NCBI GenBank assembly: GCA_947628955.1
Contig: CANRBX010000019.1
Location: 1-44,464 of the forward strand
Direction of reading: 5' to 3'
Length of the DNA stretch: 44,464 nt
Source: an uncultured Lachnospiraceae bacterium
GTDB lineage: Bacteria; Bacillota; Clostridia; Lachnospirales; Lachnospiraceae
Every line of letters begins with the position of its first letter. Position 1 is the stretch's first letter. The position numbers were made by a program, and so were the translations under genes. Below, in pieces: positions 5,776-13,615 of the stretch. The notes beneath the pieces were generated by a model. That model was given only the letters and a program-made list of their open reading frames with translations. It ran no database searches and was not told the DNA's origin.

Positions 5776-8163
5776 ATGTCAATCAAGATTGCACTTGCGG
5801 GAAATCCGAACAGCGGCAAGACGACGCTGTTCAACGCGCTGACCGGCTCGAACCAGTTTGTCGGGAACTGGCCGGGCGTGACGGTCGAGAAAAAGGAGGG
5901 AAGGCTGAAGGGCCATAAGGACGTGGCAGTGATGGACCTGCCGGGTATCTATTCCCTCTCGCCGTACACGCTTGAAGAGGTGGTGGCCAGAAACTATCTG
6001 ATCGGGGAACGGCCGGACGCGATTCTGAATATTGTGGACGGAACGAATATTGAGCGGAACCTTTACCTGAGCACGCAGCTTATGGAGCTCGGGATCCCGA
6101 TGGTCATGGCGGTCAATATGATGGATGTCGTGAAGAAGAGCGGCGACAGGATCAATATCGGCAGGCTCAGCCAGAAGCTCGGCTGCGAGGTCGTGGAGAT
6201 CTCCGCCCTGAAGGGGACGGGCGTGACGGAAGCGGCGGAGAAGGCCGCAGCGCTTGCGGAGAAGAGAAAGGCCGCGGCGCCTGTGCACGAGTTCGCGCCG
6301 GAGGTGGAGCGCGTGATCCGCGAGACGGAGGATCTGCTCGGGGACGAGATTCCGGAGGAAGAGAAACGGTTTTTTGCAGTCAAGCTGCTTGAGAAGGACG
6401 ACAAGATCGGAGCGATGATGAAATCTGTGCCGGATGTGAGCGCACAGATTGCGGAGCTCGAGGAAAAATTTGACGACGACACGGAGAGCATTATCACGAA
6501 CGAGCGCTACGTCTACATATCTTCGATCATCGGCGACTGCCTGAAGAAGGGGCGTAAGGGCGCGATGACCACGTCCGATAAGATCGACCGGATCGTGACA
6601 AACCGCTGGCTGGCGCTCCCGATCTTTGCAGTGGTCATGTTTATCGTGTATTATGTGTCTGTGACGACGGTCGGAACGGTCGCGACCGACTGGGCGAACG
6701 ACGGCGTGTTCGGCGACGGCTGGTATCTCGCGGGGATCGGCAGATCCGCCTATGAGGAGGCCGTGGGCGAGTTTGACCGTGCAGATCAGATCCTGGCCGC
6801 GGCGGAGGCAAATGCGGCGTCTGCGGAGATCCTCGATGAGGAAGGCGAAGTGGCTGAGACGGTCGAGCTTACCGATGCGGTGATCACCGAGGCAGAGTCG
6901 GTTGCGGAGGCCGGTGAGCCGGACAATGCGGATTTCGGCATCTGGATCCCCGGCGTGCCGGTGTTCGTGGAAAGTGCGCTGGATGCGGTCGGCTGCGCAG
7001 GGTGGCTGAAGTCGCTGATCCTTGACGGTATTGTGGCCGGTGTCGGCGCGGTGCTCGGCTTCGTGCCGCAGATGCTGGTGCTGTTTATCTTCCTGGCGTT
7101 TCTGGAGTCCTGCGGCTATATGGCCCGCGTCGCGTTTATCATGGATCGTATCTTCCGGAAATTCGGCCTGTCCGGCAAATCCTTCATCCCGATGCTGATC
7201 GGCACGGGCTGCGGCGTTCCGGGCGTCATGGCCTCCAGGACGATCGAGAACGACAGAGACCGGAAGATGACGATCATGACGACCACGTTTATCCCCTGCG
7301 GGGCGAAGCTGCCGATCATTGCCCTGATCGCGGGCGCGCTTTTCGGGGGAGCCTGGTGGGTGTCCCCGAGCGCATATTTCGTCGGGATCGCGGCGATCAT
7401 CTGCTCCGGCATTATTCTGAAGAAGACAAAAATGTTTGCCGGGGATCCGGCCCCGTTCGTCATGGAGCTCCCGGCCTACCATATGCCGACCGTCAGCAAT
7501 GTTTTGAGAAGCATGTGGGAAAGAGGCTGGTCATTTATCAAAAAAGCTGGTACAATTATTCTGCTCTCCACGATCGTGCTGTGGTTCCTGCAGGGCTTCG
7601 GCTGGGTGGACGGCTCCTTCCGGATGCTCGAAGCGGAGCAGCTTGACAGCAGCATTCTGGCGACGATCGGAAACGGCATTGCATGGCTCTTCATCCCGCT
7701 CGGATGGGGCGACTGGAAGATGGCCGTCGCAGCGGTGACCGGCCTGATTGCGAAGGAAAACGTGGTCGGCACCTTCGGCATCCTGTTCGGCTTCGGCGAG
7801 GTCGCGGAGGACGGCGCGGAGATCTGGGGAGCTCTCGCGGGCAGCATGACCGCTGTGGCCGCATACTCGTTCCTCGTGTTCAACCTGCTGTGCGCACCGT
7901 GCTTCGCGGCGATGGGCGCGATCAAGCGGGAGATGAACAACATCCGGTGGTTCTGGTTCGCGATCGGCTACCAGTGCCTGCTGGCGTACGTTGTGTCGCT
8001 GTGCGTCTATCAGCTGGGCAGCTTCTTTACGGGCGCGGGCTTCGGCCTCTGGACCGCCGTGGCGATCCTCCTCGTGATCGGCTTCCTGTATCTGCTGTTC
8101 CGTCCGTACAAGGAGAGCACGACGCTGAAGGTGAATGTAAAAGGCCTGGCGAGGGCAAAATAA
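5776..8163 (+). CDS. feoB: Ferrous iron transporter FeoB
   Basis: A 795-residue membrane Fe(II) transporter. The N-terminal G domain has GNPNSGKT (residues 9-16), DLPG (54-57) and NMMD (114-117), followed by the helical GDI-like domain to about residue 270. The membrane part begins near WLALPIFAVVMFIVYYV. The two Gate regions include SCGYMARVAFIMD, GTGCGVPGVMASRTIEND and FIPCGAKLPI; the second half has the matching APCFAAMGAIKREM. An acidic Glu/Ala-rich stretch of about 60 residues sits after the first membrane helix and predicts an external loop. The ATG has AGGAGGAG upstream. It lies in an operon with two feoA genes and a small Cys-rich partner. Confidence 0.97.
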   Translation: MSIKIALAGNPNSGKTTLFNALTGSNQFVGNWPGVTVEKKEGRLKGHKDVAVMDLPGIYSLSPYTLEEVVARNYLIGERPDAILNIVDGTNIERNLYLSTQLMELGIPMVMAVNMMDVVKKSGDRINIGRLSQKLGCEVVEISALKGTGVTEAAEKAAALAEKRKAAAPVHEFAPEVERVIRETEDLLGDEIPEEEKRFFAVKLLEKDDKIGAMMKSVPDVSAQIAELEEKFDDDTESIITNERYVYISSIIGDCLKKGRKGAMTTSDKIDRIVTNRWLALPIFAVVMFIVYYVSVTTVGTVATDWANDGVFGDGWYLAGIGRSAYEEAVGEFDRADQILAAAEANAASAEILDEEGEVAETVELTDAVITEAESVAEAGEPDNADFGIWIPGVPVFVESALDAVGCAGWLKSLILDGIVAGVGAVLGFVPQMLVLFIFLAFLESCGYMARVAFIMDRIFRKFGLSGKSFIPMLIGTGCGVPGVMASRTIENDRDRKMTIMTTTFIPCGAKLPIIALIAGALFGGAWWVSPSAYFVGIAAIICSGIILKKTKMFAGDPAPFVMELPAYHMPTVSNVLRSMWERGWSFIKKAGTIILLSTIVLWFLQGFGWVDGSFRMLEAEQLDSSILATIGNGIAWLFIPLGWGDWKMAVAAVTGLIAKENVVGTFGILFGFGEVAEDGAEIWGALAGSMTAVAAYSFLVFNLLCAPCFAAMGAIKREMNNIRWFWFAIGYQCLLAYVVSLCVYQLGSFFTGAGFGLWTAVAILLVIGFLYLLFRPYKESTTLKVNVKGLARAK

Positions 8164-8165
8164 GA

Positions 8166-8203
8166 CAAAAAGGCAAAAAGTAAAAAGCAAAAGGCAAAAA
8201 GGA
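8166..8203. repeat. Short A-rich direct repeats before the FeoB partner gene
   Basis: Imperfect repeats of AAAAGGC/AAAAAGT-type heptamers run from the feoB stop to the AGGAG of the next gene. They look like slippage-derived spacer. Confidence 0.6.
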
Positions 8204-8214
8204 GACGACGCGTT

Positions 8215-8352
8215 ATGGGAACTGCAGTTGTACTGCTTGTAGTCCTGGGGGCTGCCGGTCTGGCGATTCGCAGTATGGTGAAAGATAAAAAGGCGGGGAA
8301 ATCCCTGCAGTGCGGCGGCGACTGCAAGAACTGCGGCGGGCACTGCCACTGA
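8215..8352 (+). CDS. FeoB-associated Cys-rich membrane protein
   Basis: A 45-residue protein: one N-terminal membrane helix (TAVVLLVVLGAAGLAI), a basic turn (RSMVKDKKAGKS), then a compact CGGDCKNCGGHCH tail with four Cys and two His. This is the layout of the small FeoB-associated Cys-rich proteins often found directly after feoB, thought to help iron handling at the membrane; the exact role is not known. AGGAG lies ten bases before the ATG. The tail could bind Fe(II) or another thiophilic metal. Confidence 0.85.
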   Translation: MGTAVVLLVVLGAAGLAIRSMVKDKKAGKSLQCGGDCKNCGGHCH

Positions 8353-8497
8353 AAGAAAACCTGAGGGAAAACCGGAAGGAAAACCTCGAAGGAAGGGCCT
8401 GCGGAAAACGGAAGGAAAACCAGAAGGAAAGGCCTGAGGGGGAAACCCGGGGTAAAATTTAAAGAGAAAGCATAACGAAAATTCAGAGGAAAGACTC
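8353..8497. other. Purine-rich low-complexity stretch
   Basis: Between the FeoB partner stop and the terminator the plus strand is almost all purine, with imperfect repeats of GGAAGGAAAACC and close variants. No gene is seen. The stretch 8637-8784 further right also holds nothing I can support. Confidence 0.6.
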
Positions 8498-8549
8498 AAA
8501 AGAGGATATCCGGGACTGGCTGTCAGCCCTGTGGATATCCTCTTTTCTG
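8498..8549. terminator. Bidirectional terminator between feo and the TRAP operon
   Basis: AAAAGAGGATATCC (8498-8511) pairs with GGATATCCTCTTTT (8533-8546), with an inner GGCTG-TCAGCC pairing. A and T runs on both sides allow termination of feo (+) and of the minus-strand operon. Confidence 0.85.
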
Positions 8550-8550
8550 T

Positions 8551-8636
8551 GCGCAGGCCCGGGCAGGGAAATTAGCTGCTGACCGCAGCACCCGGGCCGC
8601 GCGACAAGCAGGGGCGAAGCCGCCTCCTACTCGATC
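8551..8636. repeat. Structured repeat element B1
   Basis: GGCCCGGG (8556-8563) pairs with CCCGGGCC (8591-8598) around GCTGC/GCAGC (8575-8579, 8585-8589). It is followed by GCGCGACAAG and a second hairpin centred on CGAAGCC. The block from GCAGGCCCGGG to CGACAAG is identical to 18741-18796. Both copies start within a few bases of the T run of an intrinsic terminator. Confidence 0.85.
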
Positions 8637-8784
8637 GGCAGGAAGATTCTGAGCGTTTGACACAGAAGATTCTGCCGCGCCGAAGCGCAAAGCCCTTTCC
8701 CGCCGCCGCAGAAAGCATTTCGCACGAGATGTGCGATGATGCGCAGATGCGCCGGAGGAAGAAGGAGTACCGCTTCGCCGGAAG

Positions 8785-9468
8785 TCACTCGCAGGCGGGA
8801 GGATACTCGTTGCAGAGAAGCCGGTAGGGCGCCTCGTCCTCCTCGATTTCCGGGAAGCGTCCGACCTTTTCCAGGAAGCGGTTGTCGGTGTTGTCGTCGT
8901 TGCACATGGAGACTTCGCCGATCAGCACATCCCCCGTGCCGGGCTTCACGTCGAAATCGTGATACTGGTGCGGCCACAGGGTGATGCTCTCGCCGGGTCT
9001 CAGCTCCACGCCAGTGCCGGCCGGCACGTAGTAGGAGCGTCCGTCCGAATTGACCAGCACGTCGCTGCCGGCAAGCTCCCCGTTCCCGTCGTCATTATAG
9101 ACATGTATGATGAGAACCCCGCCTCCGCGGTTGATGATGTCCTCGCTTTTCGTCCAGTGAAAATGCATCGGTGAGTGCTGTCCTTCCTTCAGCATCAGCA
9201 GCTTTTCCGCGTAGACCTTTTTGTACTTCGGGTTGTGCTGGTTTCCGTTGCGGAGCGTTGCCAGGGCGAAGCCGACCCTGCTCCAGTCGCCGGATCCATA
9301 GTCCGTGATATCCCAGCCGAGCATGTTGTCACGGATCTCGTCGTATTCGTGCCCCTTCGTGGCCCACTCCTGCGGGGTGAAGGACAAAAACGGCGGGAGA
9401 GCGAAGCCGTGCCTTTGAATCAGCGCTTCAAAGTACCGGATGATCTGATTGATTTCTGAACGCTTCAT
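8785..9468 (-). CDS. D-lyxose ketol-isomerase
   Basis: A 227-residue cupin isomerase of the D-lyxose isomerase family (EC 5.3.1.15), which interconverts D-lyxose and D-xylulose and often D-mannose and D-fructose. The metal ligands appear as H102 and H104 in SPMHFHWTKSED with E109, and a His in WPHQYHDFDV (167/170). The length and the end RFPEIEEDEAPYRLLCNEYP fit the family. The ATG at 9468 follows AAGGAGAACCCCATC. It is the last gene of the minus-strand TRAP operon, so the imported compound, or a product of the YdiB-like enzyme, may be a sugar or sugar acid. The real substrate is not shown. Confidence 0.9.
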   Translation of the reverse strand: MKRSEINQIIRYFEALIQRHGFALPPFLSFTPQEWATKGHEYDEIRDNMLGWDITDYGSGDWSRVGFALATLRNGNQHNPKYKKVYAEKLLMLKEGQHSPMHFHWTKSEDIINRGGGVLIIHVYNDDGNGELAGSDVLVNSDGRSYYVPAGTGVELRPGESITLWPHQYHDFDVKPGTGDVLIGEVSMCNDDNTDNRFLEKVGRFPEIEEDEAPYRLLCNEYPPACE

Positions 9469-9503
9469 GATGGGGTTCTCCTTTCTTTTTGATAAAAATC
9501 TGG

Positions 9504-10493
9504 TTATTCTTTTCCGATATACATCTCGTACAGCTCATCGTCGCCGACAGCCTCGCGGATCTGCTCGTAAAGGTCTGCGGAGGCGTCCCGCATCTGTGCG
9601 CGCAGCTCATCGGACAGCTCCACGATCCTGGCCCCGCCGTTCTCACAGATCTCGATACGGTCCCGGGCGCGGGCGAGCGCCTGCTCGCGGGCGTAATCGC
9701 CGGCGGTAGCTGCTGCCTCGCGGATGACGGACTGCTGGCCGTCCGAAAGTCCGGCCATAAAGTCTTCGCTCGTGATCAGGGTCAGCAGGTGGGGCAGGTG
9801 GTTGGTCTGCACGACATAATCCTGCTGCTCATAAAATTTGTTCGAGACGACGACCTCATAGGGATTTTCCTGGGCGTCGATGGTATTCTGCTGGAGCCCG
9901 ATATAGACTTCTGAGAAAGCCATCGGGGTTGGATTCGCGCCGATCGCATTCCAGAACGCCATGTGGTAGGAATTTTCCATCGTGCGGATCTTGACACCCG
10001 AAAAATCGGCGAGCTCCTGAATATCGGTGTTGGACGTCATAACGCGGAAATTCTGATCGCTCATGCCGAGCAGGTCGATCCCTTTCTCCGCGTAGATCGC
10101 GCGCACCTTATCCATGAACGCATCATTGTCAAGCACCCTGTGCAGCTCAGTGATCTCGCTGAAAACGCAGGGGAGGTCGAAGAGGCACAGCCGCGGCAGG
10201 TAGCTGACCTGCGGCGCCGTATTCTGGACGACAAAGGGGATGTCGCCGCACATGACGCTCTCGAGGAGCTCCGTATCGCCGCCCAGTGAGCTGTTCGCAT
10301 AGACCTCAATATTCATTTCGCCATCGGAAAGGCGCTTTACCTCTTCGGCAAATTTTTCCGCATAGATCTGTGTGACGGTGTCCTCAGGACTGGCGGTCGC
10401 AAGAACCCAGGCGTAGGTCTGCCCCTTTTCCTGACAGCCTCCGAGCAGCAGGGCACACAAGAGGATCACGGCCGGAAAACATTTCTTTTTCAT
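9504..10493 (-). CDS. dctP: TRAP transporter solute-binding protein
   Basis: A 329-residue DctP-type binding lipoprotein. The N-terminus is a lipoprotein signal (ILLCALLLGGC, lipidated Cys20). The body has family signatures such as ASPEDTVTQIYAEKFAEEVK, the ANSSLGGDTELLESV block, LADFSGVKIRTMEN with the Arg that usually holds the ligand carboxylate, and GLQQNTIDAQENPYEVVV. The start is the ATG at 10493, overlapping the TGA of dctM by one base. It should capture an organic acid outside the membrane and deliver it to DctQM. The ligand cannot be read from sequence. Confidence 0.93.
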   Translation of the reverse strand: MKKKCFPAVILLCALLLGGCQEKGQTYAWVLATASPEDTVTQIYAEKFAEEVKRLSDGEMNIEVYANSSLGGDTELLESVMCGDIPFVVQNTAPQVSYLPRLCLFDLPCVFSEITELHRVLDNDAFMDKVRAIYAEKGIDLLGMSDQNFRVMTSNTDIQELADFSGVKIRTMENSYHMAFWNAIGANPTPMAFSEVYIGLQQNTIDAQENPYEVVVSNKFYEQQDYVVQTNHLPHLLTLITSEDFMAGLSDGQQSVIREAAATAGDYAREQALARARDRIEICENGGARIVELSDELRAQMRDASADLYEQIREAVGDDELYEMYIGKE

Positions 10494-11797
10494 CACTTCA
10501 CCTCCAATGCCTGGACAAGCAGCAGGCTGATCTGCGGAATGTACGTGATCAGCAGCTGCGCGATCAGAAACAGAACGATCATCGGAAGCGCCTTTTTCGC
10601 GATCTCCATGACCGGAACCTTCGACATGGAGCTTGCCACGAACAGGTTGACGCCGATCGGCGGCGTGACGAAGCCGATCGCGAGGTTGACGACCATGATA
10701 ATGCCGAAGTGCACAGCGTCCACGCCGTAAGAGCTTACGATCGGCATCAGGATCGGCGCGAGTATCAGGATGGCCGGGCTGGTGTCCATGACCATGCCGA
10801 CGATCAGCAGGAGCAGGTTGATCACAAGCAGGATCGTAAACCGTGTTGTGAACGCGCCCGTCATCCATGCAGAGACGGTCTGCGGTACGTGCATCAGTGT
10901 GAGGATGCGTGAAAACGCGACGGACGCGGCCAGAATGAACAGGATCGGGCAGAAGGTCCGCACGGCCTCGCGCAGCACGCCCCAGAGATCCCGGGGCTTC
11001 AGCGTCCGGTAGACGAACATGCTGATGATCAGCGAATAGAATACGGCGATCACGGCGGCCTCGGTGGGGGACGTCACGCCGGAGTAAATGCAGCCCAGGA
11101 TGATGACCGGGGTGAGCAGCGCGAAGAAGCTGGAGAAAAAGACACGGAAAAACCCTCTCTGGTGCAGCTCGCCGACGATCGCGTTGATCTTTTCCTTATC
11201 CTCCCCGTGTTTTTTGCAGTAATACCAGGCGTAGCCCATGAGAATGACCGCGATCAGGATGCCCGGGATGATCCCCGCAAGAAACATATCGCTGACGGAG
11301 GCGCCGGTCGCCTGCGCATAGAGAATGAACGGGATGCTCGGCGGGATGATGACGCCGAGTCCGCCGGCCACCGCGACGAGCGCCACGCTGAATTTTTTAT
11401 CGTAGCCCATGTCGAGCATCAGTGGGATCGTCATGCTTCCGACCGCCGCGACGGTTGCCGGGGCAGAGCCGGAGATCGCGCCGAAGAACAGGCAGGTGAT
11501 GACGACGGCGCAGGGAATCCCGGCGGTCCGCCTGCCGACGAAGTAGCTGAACACCTCAAACAGCTTTTTTGACACGCCTCCCTTTGACATGATGATGCCT
11601 GAGAGGACAAACATCGGGATCGCGAGCAGCGGATAGGAATTTACGCCCCCGAGCGCCGAGCGGAGGATATAGACGCCGCTGACAGTAAAGGAATCGGACA
11701 GAAGGCTCGGCAGCATGCTGGCGATGCCGACGGACAGGCCGACCGGGACTGCCAGAAGCAGCAGAACAATAAAGACGATCATGATAAACGCTGTCAT
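10493..11797 (-). CDS. dctM: TRAP transporter large permease
   Basis: A 434-residue DctM subunit with about 12 membrane segments. Family marks include LAIPMFVLSGIIMSKGGVSK, GAISGSAPATVAAVGSMTIP, the GVIIPPSIPFILYAQATG hairpin and the second-half repeat IGFVTPPIGVNLFVASSM. It forms the substrate path driven by a Na+ gradient (family knowledge). It overlaps dctQ by ATGA (11794-11797) and dctP by one base, so all three are translationally coupled. Confidence 0.96.
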   Translation of the reverse strand: MTAFIMIVFIVLLLLAVPVGLSVGIASMLPSLLSDSFTVSGVYILRSALGGVNSYPLLAIPMFVLSGIIMSKGGVSKKLFEVFSYFVGRRTAGIPCAVVITCLFFGAISGSAPATVAAVGSMTIPLMLDMGYDKKFSVALVAVAGGLGVIIPPSIPFILYAQATGASVSDMFLAGIIPGILIAVILMGYAWYYCKKHGEDKEKINAIVGELHQRGFFRVFFSSFFALLTPVIILGCIYSGVTSPTEAAVIAVFYSLIISMFVYRTLKPRDLWGVLREAVRTFCPILFILAASVAFSRILTLMHVPQTVSAWMTGAFTTRFTILLVINLLLLIVGMVMDTSPAILILAPILMPIVSSYGVDAVHFGIIMVVNLAIGFVTPPIGVNLFVASSMSKVPVMEIAKKALPMIVLFLIAQLLITYIPQISLLLVQALEVK

Positions 11798-12282
11798 GGT
11801 TTCTTACCTCCAAACATATTTTTGGCTTCTCGCAGCCACGCCTGAAAAACGCGGACTGTCAGCAGCAGAAAGCCCGCAAGCGGGGCCGACTGGATGAAAT
11901 ACATCGGGATGTGCAAAGCGGCGCTGGTCGCCTGCAGATCGACGGCCTGCCGCACGTATGTTACGCAGAAGGGCAGCATGATCAGGCAGAAGGCAAAGAC
12001 CAGCGTGTGGCGCAGAAGGCGCAGTCCCGTCTGGCCCTTTGCGGGCAGGATGCTCAGAAACTGCTCGATCTTGATCGAGATCCGTTTTTTGACGCAGTAG
12101 CTGATGCTCAGGAATACCGACCAGACAAAAAGGTACTGGGTCAGCTCCTCCGACCAGCTCAGCGATGTGTTCAGGGCATAGCGTGCGATGATCTGCATTC
12201 CCATGATGACGACCATGCAGATCAGGAGAAGGATGAGGATCACCTCTTCCAGATTGTCGTCAAGCCATTTCAAAAATTTCAT
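11794..12282 (-). CDS. dctQ: TRAP transporter small permease
   Basis: A 162-residue DctQ subunit with four membrane helices: EEVILILLLICMVVIMGMQI, the ARYALNTSLSWSEELTQYLF region with the conserved WSEE motif, LLRHTLVFAFCLIMLPF and a last helix near the C-terminus. It partners DctM in the membrane. The start ATG at 12282 has AAGGAGTTATC upstream. Confidence 0.93.
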   Translation of the reverse strand: MKFLKWLDDNLEEVILILLLICMVVIMGMQIIARYALNTSLSWSEELTQYLFVWSVFLSISYCVKKRISIKIEQFLSILPAKGQTGLRLLRHTLVFAFCLIMLPFCVTYVRQAVDLQATSAALHIPMYFIQSAPLAGFLLLTVRVFQAWLREAKNMFGGKKP

Positions 12283-12356
12283 AACATGATAACTCCTTCC
12301 GGGTATTGCCGGTCCGCGCCGGCGAAGATCTGTACAAAGGGGTCCTGTCAGACGGG

Positions 12357-13232
12357 TTAGTCATAGCGGATGCCCAGCACCTGCTTCATATGTTCGACCG
12401 GCATATCCCTGCCGGTCCAGAGGCGGAAAGCCTCCGCGCCCTGAAAGAGCATCATTCCGCGCCCGTTCATGGTCCGGCAGCCGGCGGCTCTGGCCATCCG
12501 CAGAAGCTCGGTCTCCTCCGGGGAGTAGATCGCGTCTGTGACGATCAGATCCGGGCGCAGAAAGCCCGCATCCGGTATGTAGGTCAGCCCTTCCTGCGGC
12601 TTCATGCCGAGGCTGGTGGCGTTGGCCAGAAGGCAGCTGTCCGCGATCTCCGCTTTCAGCCGGTCGAGGTCTTCCAAGTCATAAAAATTGGCCTTGCAGC
12701 TGGTCTGCTCGTTCAGCATAGCGGCCGTGTCGGCGCCCCTCTGGTGGAACTCATCGCGCCGGTTGAAGATGGACAGCTCTGCGACTCCGTCAAGCGCGGC
12801 CTGCACCATCATGGCCTTGCCGGCGCCGCCGCAGCCGACGATCGTGATCTTTTTCCCGGTCACGTCGATCCCGTTGTCCTTCAGGGAGCGCATATAGCCG
12901 ATCCCGTCCGTGATATGACCGGTCAGCACGCCGTCGTCGTTGATGATCGTGTTGACCGCTCCGCACATCTCTGCCTGCGGCGTGAGCCGGTCCAGGTACC
13001 GGATCGCGGCGATCTTATTCGGCATGGAGAGATTGCCGCCGCGCACCTTCAGCGCGCGCATGGCGGCGATCGCCTCTCCCAGATTGCTCTGGTCGACATC
13101 GAAGCAGAGATAGGCATAATCGAGTCCAAGATAGGCGGCGGCCTCATTGTGCATGGCCGGCGACTGGGAATGGCGGATCGGATAGGCCATCAGGGTGAGG
13201 AGCTCCGTATGCCCTGTGATTCTTTCACTCAT
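12357..13232 (-). CDS. ydiB: Quinate/shikimate dehydrogenase, YdiB-like
   Basis: A 291-residue SDH-family oxidoreductase. The substrate-binding Ser pair is in RHSQSPAMHN (S22, S24), the catalytic pair is K73 (SMPNK) and D109 (GHITDG), and the Rossmann loop is GCGGAGKA (133-140). The NRRDEF block (158-163) after the second strand is typical of YdiB and fits NAD use better than strict NADP use. The C-terminal half (GMKPQEG, FQGAEAFRLWTGRDMP) also follows YdiB. The usual PHK and NTDG motifs read PNK and ITDG, so the substrate may differ from shikimate. It is first in the TRAP operon. Confidence 0.87.
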   Translation of the reverse strand: MSERITGHTELLTLMAYPIRHSQSPAMHNEAAAYLGLDYAYLCFDVDQSNLGEAIAAMRALKVRGGNLSMPNKIAAIRYLDRLTPQAEMCGAVNTIINDDGVLTGHITDGIGYMRSLKDNGIDVTGKKITIVGCGGAGKAMMVQAALDGVAELSIFNRRDEFHQRGADTAAMLNEQTSCKANFYDLEDLDRLKAEIADSCLLANATSLGMKPQEGLTYIPDAGFLRPDLIVTDAIYSPEETELLRMARAAGCRTMNGRGMMLFQGAEAFRLWTGRDMPVEHMKQVLGIRYD

Positions 13233-13333
13233 AATTTTCTTCCTTCCGTATTAATTTCTGCGTGCGCGGATCGGGCATCTCCGGTGGGAGAACCGCTCCT
13301 GTCTATTCAGGAATGGCCGGCGGAGGGCACCGC

Positions 13334-13363
13334 GTTCTTTCACACGCAGACGCGTTGACGCGT
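13334..13363. promoter_or_regulatory. Tandem GACGCGTT repeats upstream of ydiB
   Basis: Within this interval GACGCGTT occurs twice in a row, each holding the palindrome ACGCGT. It lies about 120 bases before the ydiB start. The position would suit an operator of the TRAP operon, but no regulator gene is nearby to assign it to. Confidence 0.35.
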
Positions 13364-13469
13364 TGAAGCATATTCTACCATAGATATTGCTTTTACGCTA
13401 CCCCGAAAATGAAAATCTTCTGCACCTCTCGCCTTTTTGCGCCATACCCTGACAATTGGGGAAAGAATG

Positions 13470-13565
13470 ATGGATCATGCCAGAGCAAAGCTGCATGCGA
13501 ATGAGATCCGCAGAGCGGGGATCACGGGAAGGGGCATTACGGCTGCAGTGCCTGATTCCGGGTAA
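13470..13565 (+). pseudogene. Truncated copy of the start of an S8 protease
   Basis: Encodes 31 residues (MDHARAKLHANEIRRAGITG onward) and stops right after the block where the catalytic Asp sits (PDSG then TAA). It matches the first 31 codons of the intact S8 gene at 14977, and the similarity continues upstream through the ribosome site to 13416 (TCTTCTGCAC, matching 14922). The remaining ~270 codons are absent. It is a remnant of a second protease copy, separated from the intact one by nagA. Confidence 0.88.
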
Positions 13566-13615
13566 CGTGTTATTATATTGTAGGTTCAGATATCCGAACC
13601 GGAAGGAGTAACAGG

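Noticed and set aside
5779-7482. A 567-codon minus-strand frame across feoB
   Set aside because: His/Arg/Asp-rich translation typical of an antisense shadow; feoB motifs on the plus strand are complete.
8627-8977. A second minus-strand gene overlapping the lyxose isomerase end
   Set aside because: It is out of frame with the isomerase, Arg-rich and without a ribosome site.
13470-13565. A functional 31-residue peptide gene
   Set aside because: Sequence is a near copy of the start of the adjacent protease and stops at the catalytic Asp block, so a truncated remnant is the simpler reading.
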